Origin: Sabellastarte sp. h YS-2021
Lineage: Eukaryota; Annelida; Polychaeta; Sabellida; Sabellidae
Reading direction: 5' to 3'
Assembly (NCBI GenBank): GCA_964017235.1
Contig: OZ024935.1
Location: forward strand, 30,483,596-30,547,595
Length of the DNA: 64,000 nucleotides
The notes beneath the pieces were generated by a model, which saw only the letters and a list, made by a program, of their open reading frames with translations, made no database searches and was not told the origin of the DNA. The position numbers were made by a program, and so were the translations under genes. Below, in pieces: positions 12,901 through 20,363 of this stretch; the first letter of the stretch is position 1; every line of letters starts with the position of its first letter.

Positions 12901-13042
12901 GTTGTTAATGCATATATTTTGTATGGTGAGTGATTTACAGTAGTTTATTGGGCATTTATTAGAATTTACGACTAGTCGATTACGAGTCGACTAGTATAAA
13001 CAACTAATCGACCGCATCAAAATGCTAGTCGTTTCAGCTTTA
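9992..13042 (+). mobile_element. Complete hAT transposon, 3,051 bp
   Basis: The left end is TAGTGCTGAAACAATTA. The complement of the right end is TAAAGCTGAAACGACTAG. The shared terminal inverted repeat is therefore TA..GCTGAAAC. The 8-bp target duplication CTGAAAAC is exact (9984-9991 and 13043-13050) and matches intact satellite units, which read GTGCTGAAAACGTGAGG without interruption. Subterminal ACTAGTCGA / TCGACTAGT motifs recur inside both ends, as expected for transposase-binding sites. One long intact transposase gene lies inside, and a possible AATAAA signal is at about 12690. By terminus and target-site length it belongs to the hAT superfamily and is probably close to the Ac group. 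Confidence 0.95.
10453..12444 (+). CDS. hAT transposase with BED zinc finger (ZBED-like), 663 aa
   Basis: Cut-and-paste transposase acting in the nucleus on the ends at 9992 and 13042. Seen: an N-terminal BED-type finger (residues ~8-50) with C26, C29, H45 and H49. The RNase H-fold catalytic core has D162 in TTDLWTS, D226 in THDNASN and E556 in TPSERVFSAAG, the usual hAT DDE positions. The hAT CAGH element (C245, H248) and QTRW (W311) are also present. Residues ~520-590 (NPLAWWKANQSKYPSLAKLA onward) are the hAT dimerisation region. The length is normal for ZBED/Ac-type transposases, and the frame is uninterrupted and apparently intronless. The ATG at 10453 is chosen because the finger follows at once. 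With intact ends and duplication the copy may still be active, or could mobilise shorter relatives. Confidence 0.95.
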   Translation: MSDKKRSAVWQHFEMVEVNGRRKTKCNICNFELAYNGGTSAMQNHLKKHPASVEPKKSQASDISSKQQTLKQVMGARSGIKMTETRYQLLVRKIAEMCALDFRPLSIVNGEGFQSLVGALDPNFKIPCHTTVKNYLHKIYCEKKEEMAKAVSSQSGVALTTDLWTSAATEGYITLTCHYIDEDWELRSQVLATRTMLERHTGKNIAEEIKKIVDEFKINVVAVTHDNASNMDTCLAILGYAHFGCAGHTLQLAVNDGLKIADVSKTLAKCRNLVGFFHRSVVASDALQRVQKLSDGKGKSLTLVQDVQTRWNSTYFMLERLVKLRVPVYSVLYDRSIIKESDARSMELSDSDWKTIESLVTILMPLQVATQAFSGEYYPTLGHVYPIISGLVINHLKDCADDSGTAKRIRTIIRDSLKRRFAIGNEHVIIGIASALHPAHKQLKMFSDAKRNEIHDAILSRILEDQPQSDKTQEPPAKKVCSEVDPLKFLMGGLYDDVIIDDSPQAEIEMYFAEPPSHQMLYNPLAWWKANQSKYPSLAKLAKKMLAIPSTSTPSERVFSAAGNTVVAKRASLDGDTVDELVFLHSCLSKKGYNQVANTTSSVSLPTLPLPVKEVKKEITDRVQPQSNESRESEQPTLAHVDISENTLPISPPLPFLPKVEKN

Positions 13043-13050
13043 CTGAAAAC
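13043..13050. repeat. hAT target site duplication, right copy
   Basis: CTGAAAAC. Together with the left copy it restores the satellite unit when the transposon is removed. Confidence 0.95.
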
Positions 13051-13765
13051 GTGAGGCTACCATTGGGTTTCTAACAGTATTTTACAAATATATAATCCAG
13101 CAATATTTTACTGTCACCGCACCTCGCAATAATTTAAAGCAAATAAAATATCAAGTACTGGTACTTGTACACCCACAGAGTGCTGAAAACGTGAGGCTAC
13201 CATTGGGTTTCTAACAGTATTTTACAAATATATAATCCAGCAATATTTTACTGTCACCGCACCTCGCAATAATTTAAAGCAAATAAAATATCAAGTACTG
13301 GTACTTGTACACCCACAGAGTGCTGGAAACGTGAGGCTACCATTGGGTTTCTAACAGTATTTTACAAATATATAATCCAGCAATATTTTACTGTCACCGC
13401 ACCTCGCAATAATTTAAAGCAAATAAAATATCAAGTACTGGTACTTGTACACCCACAGAGTGATGAAAACGTGAGGCTACCATTGGGTTTCTAACAGTAT
13501 TTTACAAATATATAATCCAGCAATATTTTACTGTCACCGCACCTCGCAATAATTTAAAGCAAATAAAATATCAAGTACTGGTACTTATACACCCACAGAG
13601 TGCTGAAAATGTGAGGCTACGATGGGGTTTCTAACAATATTTTACAAATATATAATCCAGCAATATTTTACTGTCACCGCACCTAATACTGCCTTCACGA
13701 AATATTTACAACAAAATATCAAATGCTGGTACTTGTACAGAGTGCTGAAAACGTGGGGCTATGAC
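13043..13765. repeat. 140-bp satellite array, right block
   Basis: It continues the array after the hAT insertion, with units starting near 13051, 13191, 13331, 13471 and 13611. The last unit is diverged and passes into the right inverted arm (GCTGGTACTTGTACAGAGTG, ending 13744). Confidence 0.93.
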
Positions 13766-13880
13766 CAAGATAGCACCGGGCCGACGTTGGCCCAACGTCA
13801 GCACATCTGTCGGTCCGACGTTGGGCCGACGGCTTTTTGACCGTCGGCCCAACGTCGACAAGCCAACGCTATATTTTATT
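13766..13880. repeat. Cluster of GTTGGGCC-type palindromes
   Basis: Overlapping CCGACGTTGGCCCAACGTC, CCGACGTTGGGCCGACGG and CGTCGGCCCAACGTCG motifs able to form several stems. Motifs of the same design (ACCGGTGGGCC) occur at 30140-30310, next to a shared core. I read it as the arm of a foldback element related to those at 6646 and 30124. Confidence 0.6.
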
Positions 13881-13882
13881 GC

Positions 13883-14156
13883 GTTAATACATCTTACCTA
13901 GTGGACAGATGCATTTGTCCGGCGCTCTGCCGGTCTCGCCAAACGTTAGAAAAAAATGTCCTGAGCTGGGCTCTGGCCGGGACCGGTAGTGTCCTGTTCA
14001 TTCACCAGGTGGCTGTGTAGCCTCCCTGTGTACTGCGCATGCGTGCGCACGCGCACTTCCTCTTTTTGTTGTCTACCTTAGAAGGTCCCCTTTTTAGCTT
14101 AGAATAGCGGGGAAGGTAGGGTGGGAGTCCCCCTGTCCACTAGGTAAGGTATTAAC
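13883..14156. repeat. Foldback/MITE with a CpG-rich centre
   Basis: The left end GTTAATACATCTTACCTAGT GGACAG (13883-13908) is mirrored by CTGTCCACTAGGTAAGG TATTAAC ending at about 14156. The centre is CpG-rich, unlike everything around it, and holds NRF1- and ETS-like sites. No gene. Confidence 0.65.
14034..14060. promoter_or_regulatory. Candidate promoter module: NRF1-like palindrome plus ETS site
   Basis: TGCGCATGCGTGC matches the NRF1 consensus (YGCGCAYGCGCR) closely, and an ACTTCC ETS/GABP core follows at 14055. In animals this pair is frequent at CpG-type start sites. It lies 2.4 kb before the transposase ATG, which is preceded by a good splice acceptor (TTTGTATTCAGTCCAG), so a 5' untranslated exon here is possible. 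No transcript evidence is available. Confidence 0.4.
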
Positions 14157-14159
14157 TTA

Positions 14160-14460
14160 TAAAAATTTAATTTACTATTAAATTTTCCAAATTATATTTT
14201 ATGTACAGCATCAACCAATCAGATAATGTCCCAAACAATTTTTTATGTCCAAATTTATAATGAGAATATTGTTTTTATGTCCAAAATTATTAAATAAATA
14301 GTTATAATTTGTGGGCTCACTGAAATACGATTTTTAGATATACCATTATAAATATTTTTTTTCTAAGTTTCCACAAATCCCCTATTATTGCTCACCGCCA
14401 TCTTGAGTAAAAATTCGCCATCTACTCCCGAGTGTGGCCGGCAGAACATCGGTTAATTTA
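14160..14460 (-). repeat. Core of a dispersed foldback family, inverted relative to 30320-30490
   Basis: Read on the minus strand, it has AAGATGGCGGTGAGCAATAA, GGAAACTTAG and TTTCAGTGAGCCCACAA in the same order as the + strand from about 30327. It is noncoding. Confidence 0.7.
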
Positions 14461-14469
14461 GAGTTTGTT

Positions 14470-14775
14470 GATTTTACTGGACTTAATCTCTTCATCTAAA
14501 GAGATTCTGAGGGACGAAAGTCAAAACTATTTTGCAACATTTCTCAAAAACTAGTGGTCGGATTTAGGTCATATTTTCACAGGATGTGTATTGTATGAGT
14601 GGGTAGAGTTTGTTAATTGTATAGGACTTAATCTTTTCATGTAAAGAGATTCTGAGGGACGAAAGTCAAAACTATTTTGCAACATTTCTCAAAAACTACT
14701 GGTCCGATTTAGTTCATATTTTCAAAGGACGTGTATTGTATGAGTGGGTAGAGGTTGTTTAATAGGAAATAATGT
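14470..14775. repeat. Tandem duplication, unit about 150 bp
   Basis: Two copies of a unit containing AAAGAGATTCTGAGGGACG, TTTTGCAACATTTCTCAAAA and TGTATTGTATGAGTGGGTAG, a few percent diverged. Confidence 0.85.
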
Positions 14776-14789
14776 CCTATGAATAGTTT

Positions 14790-15990
14790 GTTGAGTTTAA
14801 TTCTGAATTTTGATGCCTCTTTTAAGGTCAAAGGAGGGTCTGTCACCTTTAAAGGGCCTAAAACTCACTCATTATTGTGTCACCAGCGTAGGGGGGCACC
14901 TTAAGGTGCAGACAATTTATTCAATGCTTTAATAAATACTTTACATACAGAAGGTCTGATTTCAATTGGACCACTGCACACTTGACTGGCTGTCCTTGGA
15001 AGTTTCTGGTTAAGGCAAGAGAAGACACACAACTGCCTTTGAAGTATATGTGGTGTATGCAGAAAAGTAGTGCTGCTTCCGGCTGATGTTTCACTTAAGG
15101 ATTAATCTCCACACAATATTCAATAAAATATACAGTTTTCGATTGAAATTTAGATGTTTTTGAAAGCAGCCATTTTGGCTGGAGTGGAGTGGATCAATAA
15201 TGTGCTCTTCTCCAAACTTCCTAAAAGGGCCTAAAACTTACTTATTATCAATTCTAGAGGTTCAGAATGTTGAACCAGCCAATAGGTAATCATGTCTTGC
15301 AAATGTTTTGGTGCATTTGAATTTGACCTTGGACGCCTCCTTCAAGGTCAAAGGAGGGTCTATCACCTTTAAAGGGCCTAAACTTACTTATTATCAGTTC
15401 TAGAGGTTTGGAATGTTAAACCAGCCTATAGGAAATCATGTCTTGTGAATCTTCTGGTGAGTTTAAATTTGTCCTTGGATGCCCCCTGAAGGTCAAAGGA
15501 GGGTCAATGACCTTTTAAGGTCATTTTTCTCGCTTATTATTGGTTCTAGCTGTTTGGGATGTTCACCCAATTTATAGGAAATCATGGGTCATGAGTCTTT
15601 TGGAGTGGTCAGCTTTGACATCCAACCCCCCCCCTCAAGGTCAAATGGGGTCAATGACCTTTTAAGGTCATTTTTCTCGCTTATTATTGGTTCTAGCTGT
15701 TTGGGATGTTCACCCAACTTATAGGAAGTCATGGGTCATGAGTCTTTTGGAGTGGTCAGTTTTGACATCCAACCCCCCTACAAGGTCAAGTGTGGTCAAT
15801 GACCTTTTAAGGTAATTTTTCTCGCTTGTTATTGGTTCTAGATGTTTGGGATGTTCACCCAACTTATAGGAAATCATGGGCCACGAATCTTTTTTGAGTG
15901 GTCAGTCTTGACCTCTGACCCCACCTTCAAGGTCTAATGGGGTCAATGAACTTTCAGTGTGAATTTTGTTGCTTGTATAGGTTTAGGATT
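14790..15990. repeat. Degenerate tandem array, ~145-155 bp units rich in AGGTCA half-sites
   Basis: About six units in the 5' leader of the transposase gene. Each has the CGCTTATTATTGGTTCTAG and GGGATGTTCACCCAAC type blocks followed by CAAGGTCAAA..GGTCAATGACCTTTTAAGG. The last three junctions are at 15531, 15678 and 15823 (period ~145-147). GGTCAATGACC, a perfect IR1 palindrome, occurs at 15502-15512, 15649-15659 and 15794-15804. Related pieces occur at 25380-25740 in an intron. Confidence 0.85.
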
Positions 15991-16454
15991 TTCGCACAAC
16001 CTGTAACTAATCATACGGATAGTCATTGTGTTTTTACTTTTCTGTTCTTCACCATGTCCCATCTAGGGATACACAATTTGTAGTCTCTAAAAATATTGAA
16101 GATAGCCTATTTTATCAAATAAGTCATTCACTTACTTTTAGGTGACCTTTCATATGGTGAAGTTTCACAGCTGTAGTTATTGCATAGCTGAGTAATACCT
16201 ACTAGAATGAGTAAATGATAGTGAATTTTTCACAAATAAATCATTCATCTACTTTTGGGACACCTATCACATGATGAAGTTTCAGCCTGTAGCTAATAGC
16301 ATAGCTAAGTAATAGGTACGGAAGTGAATAAATGTCTATTTTTAAAAAAAAGCAATCTATATATTAGGGTTTCATTAGGACATATATAGTATGTTAAGAA
16401 CATAAAATGTATACCTGTCTTACCTTGTGAGTATTATCTTTGTATTCAGTCCAG
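15991..16454. other. Leader just before the transposase, with an imperfect ~115-bp duplication
   Basis: Two diverged copies of a segment containing ATGAAGTTTCA..TGTAG..ATTGCATAGCTGAGTAATA, near 16119-16230 and 16240-16345. At the end, TTTGTATTCAGTCCAG directly precedes the ATG and looks like a 3' splice site. Confidence 0.55.
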
Positions 16455-19193
16455 ATGCCAAGAGACAATATTGTGTGTAAACTGTGTGGTGAAAGCTGTC
16501 GTCATATTTTACAACACTACCGCCTGCAGCATCTTCACACCAAACAATCTACCATCCCATGTTATTTTGATCATTGTAAATTAAATTTCAATTCTGCTGG
16601 TGCTTTGAAAGCACATGTGTTCAGAAATCATTCATCTAAAAGTGTGGCAAGTAACATTTTACTGAAATGTGTTTGCTGTCACAATAGTGTTGTGCTTGAA
16701 AAGTATTTCCACCATCTATATAGGCATTTGAAAGAAAAGGAGACAGTTCAGTGTCCATACAAGGAATGCTCCTTTAATAGTAACAACATAAATTCATTCA
16801 AACCTCACAAGGCAAGAAAGCATATCTCTGCATGTAACAGTTCAAATGTGTCACATTTTAAAGAAGATTTAGTAATTTGTGACAGCAGTGTTTCTTCAGT
16901 TCCTCATCAAGATACACCAGAATTTTCAGACACCAGCTGTGCTACTTGCAATTATACTGAGAGTCAGGAGGCTAACTTCAATTGTTGTACCTCTGACCAA
17001 CAAAGCAATGCATTTGAAGATCTTGTTCCATCGGAAACTAGTGATGTTGCAGATTATCATAATAAATTGAAAATTAAAATAGCAGCATTCTTGATACAAT
17101 TGGAAACAAAATTGCGTGTTCCATCATCAACAATTCAAACAATTTTATCTGGTTTGAATGACATTCATGAACTCTCAAAACCTGTTATATTTTCTGAAAT
17201 CAGATCTATATTATGTAAAAGTGATGTGAATCCTAGTTTGGCAAATGAAATCAGTGAATCTGTTATTCAGAGATATCCATTCTTCTCATTAACTTGTAAA
17301 ACTGGTGGTGAACTTGCTACAAGGAAACTTCGACAGAAATATGTGAAGCAAAATCTCTCTTATGTTGAACCTGTGGAGATTGAACTTGGCTATAGGGAAG
17401 GTAAATTGAGAACATTTGCATACATTCCAATTTTATCAGTGTTAAGAAATATACTTTTGAAGCGTGACGTATTACATGAAGTCATTCCTGCTGTTAATGA
17501 AAGAGATGAAGCAAGTGCAAAGTATAGTGGTTTTCAAGATGGATTGTTTTTTAAGAGTAACACTTTATGTCAGAGCAATGGGACAGTTTTATTAATTGGA
17601 CTTTATCAGGATGATTTTGAAGTAGCTAACCCATTAGGAACAAGTAAAAAGGTTCACAAAATATGTTCCTTTTATTGGTCACTGATCAATATACCCTATC
17701 GTTTTCGTAGTTCACTGCAGTTGATTAATACATGTATTTTGTGTAAGAGTAGTGATTACAAGTACTTCGGCAAGGATGCTGTTTTAGGGCATTTGCTTAG
17801 AGACATTCACAGTCTTGAAACTAGTGGTTTGTATGTTGACTCACTGCAAGCAGATATCACAGGTACACTGGCCTACATATCTGCTGATAACCTAGGTGCT
17901 CACACAATTGGAGGGTTCTTTGAAAATTTTTCAACTGTCCAGTACTTTTGCAGGTTTTGTTGCTTAACTTTACATGACTTTTTACAATCAGAAAACCCTA
18001 GTATCAGGACTGCTAAATTCAGAGACAAACATGTTTATGAAGAGCAAGTTAAATTGTTAAAAGATAATCAAGAAAACTCTAGAATTTGTGGCTTGAAGAG
18101 TGAATGTGTTATACATAGTTATCTTACAAACTTCCATATTACCAGCGGATTACCTCCAGATGTCTCTCACGACCTCTTAGAGGGGATCGTCCCTTATGAA
18201 TTAGCTTTATGCATTGGTTATTTCATTAGTTGTGGACACTTCAGCTTGGATTTTTTTAATCATAGGATAAGAGATTTCCCCTTCAAAGGTCAGGATATAA
18301 CAAATAAACCACATGAAATAAATTCTACATTCAGGAAAACTCTGACAGTAGGTGGAAATGCCACAGAGAACAGGTGTTTGTTAAAATTTATTTTTCTTCT
18401 TATCGGCAGTATTGTGCCAGAAGAATCATCCACATGGCATTTGTTATTAGACTTAAAGGACATTGTTGAATTGTGCCATGCTCCAGCTCTGGGTGAAAAT
18501 GAAATTTGCATTCTTGAGGCCAGGATAAATTCTCATAATACAATGTTTAGGAAATGTTTTCCGCTTAATAAACTCAAGCCTAAGCACCACTTTATTGAGC
18601 ATTATCCACATCTAATGAGATGCTATGGCCCCCTTGTACAATGCTCAACCATTCGATATGAGGCAAAGCACAGTTATTTCAAGAATGTTACAAGAAGTAA
18701 GAAAAACTTTAAAAATGTTTGCAAGATGCTTGCAGAACATCACCAACTTGAGCAAGCAAATTATTTGTGTAATCCAAACTACCTAAGAACTGATATTTGC
18801 AGCAATGAGCTTACGTTGATTGATCTTGCAGAGTTTTGTGAAAGAGATAGACAGTGTTTCAGTAACTTTGACTGTGGACAACTTTTTTCTCTTTCCAAAG
18901 TAGACATTGGTGGAATTATGTATAAACCTGGATTTTTAGTTGTTCACTCAGTTGATCTGATGCCAAAATTTGGTAGAATCAATAAAATTCTCATGTACAA
19001 TGGTATTGTTCACCTTTATCTAGAGGTAATGGAAACTGGGTATGTTGATCATCTGAGAATGTTCACAGTGACTGCAACTGACTCCCGAGAGATTATTTCA
19101 TTGCACAAGTGCCATGATCCTCAACCTCTTGTCGACTATTATTACAATGACGATAATGTAGTCCCTTTGAAACATTATATACTAATAAACTAA
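16455..19193 (+). CDS. CACTA/EnSpm-like (CMC) transposase with N-terminal C2H2 fingers, ~912 aa
   Basis: Predicted nuclear transposase for the ends at 8500 and 28570. Seen: Cys/His pairs of several C2H2-type fingers in the first ~130 residues (CKLC, CYFDHC, CVCC, CPYKEC, each with later His pairs), then a linker. The large domain (residues ~275-760) has the blocks I know from animal EnSpm-like transposases: YQDDFEVANPLG (D386/D387), SADNLGAHTIGGF (D478), a CRFCC cluster, LPPDVSHDLLEG (H572), LKPKHHFIEHYP and IRYEAKHSYFKN (E736). I propose D386 or D387, D478 and E736 as the DDE triad. The frame is open throughout, with no intron. The upstream TTG at 16440 is in frame, but ATG 16455 is the natural start, directly after a possible splice acceptor. 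The next gene starts 49 bases after the stop. The CMC assignment rests on motif memory and the CACTG ends. Confidence 0.82.
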   Translation: MPRDNIVCKLCGESCRHILQHYRLQHLHTKQSTIPCYFDHCKLNFNSAGALKAHVFRNHSSKSVASNILLKCVCCHNSVVLEKYFHHLYRHLKEKETVQCPYKECSFNSNNINSFKPHKARKHISACNSSNVSHFKEDLVICDSSVSSVPHQDTPEFSDTSCATCNYTESQEANFNCCTSDQQSNAFEDLVPSETSDVADYHNKLKIKIAAFLIQLETKLRVPSSTIQTILSGLNDIHELSKPVIFSEIRSILCKSDVNPSLANEISESVIQRYPFFSLTCKTGGELATRKLRQKYVKQNLSYVEPVEIELGYREGKLRTFAYIPILSVLRNILLKRDVLHEVIPAVNERDEASAKYSGFQDGLFFKSNTLCQSNGTVLLIGLYQDDFEVANPLGTSKKVHKICSFYWSLINIPYRFRSSLQLINTCILCKSSDYKYFGKDAVLGHLLRDIHSLETSGLYVDSLQADITGTLAYISADNLGAHTIGGFFENFSTVQYFCRFCCLTLHDFLQSENPSIRTAKFRDKHVYEEQVKLLKDNQENSRICGLKSECVIHSYLTNFHITSGLPPDVSHDLLEGIVPYELALCIGYFISCGHFSLDFFNHRIRDFPFKGQDITNKPHEINSTFRKTLTVGGNATENRCLLKFIFLLIGSIVPEESSTWHLLLDLKDIVELCHAPALGENEICILEARINSHNTMFRKCFPLNKLKPKHHFIEHYPHLMRCYGPLVQCSTIRYEAKHSYFKNVTRSKKNFKNVCKMLAEHHQLEQANYLCNPNYLRTDICSNELTLIDLAEFCERDRQCFSNFDCGQLFSLSKVDIGGIMYKPGFLVVHSVDLMPKFGRINKILMYNGIVHLYLEVMETGYVDHLRMFTVTATDSREIISLHKCHDPQPLVDYYYNDDNVVPLKHYILIN

Positions 19194-19241
19194 TTCTGTT
19201 TTTTCCAGATACATACTCAATCTATTGCAGAGGTTTAGTCA

Positions 19242-19559
19242 ATGGATGAACCAGATACTACATATCAAAGTTCTCAAGCTGAGACAGAAGTTTTTTCACA
19301 AACAGCGGAAGGAGGCACTCAAGATACAGAGAAAAAGTGTTTAATTTGCAACCTTCCCAATCCCAATTCACAAGAACTACAACAGTTATTTAGCATAGAT
19401 GAAATAGCCATCATATTGGTAAAAAATATTGTTTGGCTTCATTGCTCAGGGTGCAAAAAGTTTTTTCATTTGAAGTGCCTGCCTAGGTACTTGGATGTGC
19501 AAGACCTCATTGATATTATTGAGAGTCAATTTCTTTGTCAAAATTGTGAGTTCAATTGA
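19242..19559 (+). CDS. Small PHD-type zinc-finger protein, 105 aa
   Basis: An acidic, Ser/Thr/Gln-rich N-terminus (residues 1-30) is followed by eight zinc ligands in PHD order, C4HC3: C33/C36, C68/C71, H76/C79 and C99/C102. The spacing between the first two pairs is unusually long (31 residues), and the last pair is almost at the C-terminus. PHD fingers usually read histone tails, so a role in targeting or chromatin access is possible but inferred. It lies 49 bases after the transposase stop, with a splice-acceptor-like TTCTGTTTTTTCCAG between them, and 9 bases before the next start. A strong GTGAGT donor overlaps its last codons, so a spliced longer form cannot be excluded. Confidence 0.65.
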   Translation: MDEPDTTYQSSQAETEVFSQTAEGGTQDTEKKCLICNLPNPNSQELQQLFSIDEIAIILVKNIVWLHCSGCKKFFHLKCLPRYLDVQDLIDIIESQFLCQNCEFN

Positions 19560-19568
19560 AATGCTATC

Positions 19569-20363
19569 ATGGCAGCTAATCACATACTTGTGAAATTGGT
19601 TATTAGTGAACAGAATGTACAGAAACTTAAATTACAGAGTTTGTCCACAATTGAAGATCTCAAAGAACTGGTGAAGCAAAAGGCAAATCTTAAAACTGAC
19701 TTTGTGCTACAGTATCTGGATGAAGATTTCAAAGACTTCTTCAACTTGGATGATATCGAAAATGTTACTCATCTGGGGACAATTAAGGTAGTCCGCCATC
19801 CAGCGGAGAAAACTGAAAGTGTTTCTAAGAAAGCAGAGACAGCTTTAAATCCTTGGCCAAGTACATTCCCGTTGCCCAACTTTGAAACTGCAGTCATCAA
19901 AACCAGTTTAGAGAAACTTGCTCTAGATTTTTCAAATGGTGAATTGACTGTTGTCCCTGAAATGCTGCGCCGCAAGATTGTTGCTTCAATGGCAGAGGAA
20001 ATCATAAAATTTACTTTCTATCCATCTGGAAAGGATATTGACAATATGTGCAGAAGTCTCATCAATCAATATCCATATCTAAAAGATCTAGGCCCAGGTG
20101 GCTATAGCACCTGGTGTACTTGCGTGAAATTTAGAATTGGTAACTTACGAAAATCTCTCAAGCATACAGTACCAGAAATTGCAACCAATAGTGGGAAACG
20201 TTCCAAAGAAAACCCTTCAGCACCATCTCCACATACATCCATCAAAAAGCAGAGAACAGGTACTGTGATGGTTCCAAGAAACGTGATGGCTGCTGATGAT
20301 GTGTATGAAAGCAAACTTTTCTTGGGTACCGAGTTGATGAAGCCTGAGCCAAATTTCAGACAG
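19569..20363 (+). CDS. Exon 1 of the UBL/SAMD3-like gene
   Basis: Holds the start (ATG 19569, 9 bases after the PHD gene's stop), the UBL-like domain and the SAMD3-like block. The donor is CAG|GTATGG at 20363/20364. Two more codons and a stop follow if the intron is not removed. Confidence 0.8.

Larger units (their letters stand above)
8851..13765. mobile_element. TIR-bounded element with an internal 140-bp satellite, split by hAT
   Basis: Left arm from 8851: CACTCTGTGGGTGTACAAGT, then ACCAGCATTTGATATTTT. Right arm, ending at about 13744, is the complement of CACTCTGTACAAGTACCAGC followed by ATTTGATATTTTG. Between the arms is a tandem array of ~140-bp units. The layout resembles the tandem-repeat-bearing non-autonomous elements known from bivalves (such as the pearl family), but I do not claim identity. 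The hAT at 9992-13042 interrupts it. No protein of its own is seen. Confidence 0.65.

Noticed and set aside
16440..16454. TTG as the start of the transposase
   Set aside because: The in-frame ATG at 16455 follows a splice-acceptor-like sequence and directly precedes the first finger. Eukaryotic initiation at TTG is unlikely.
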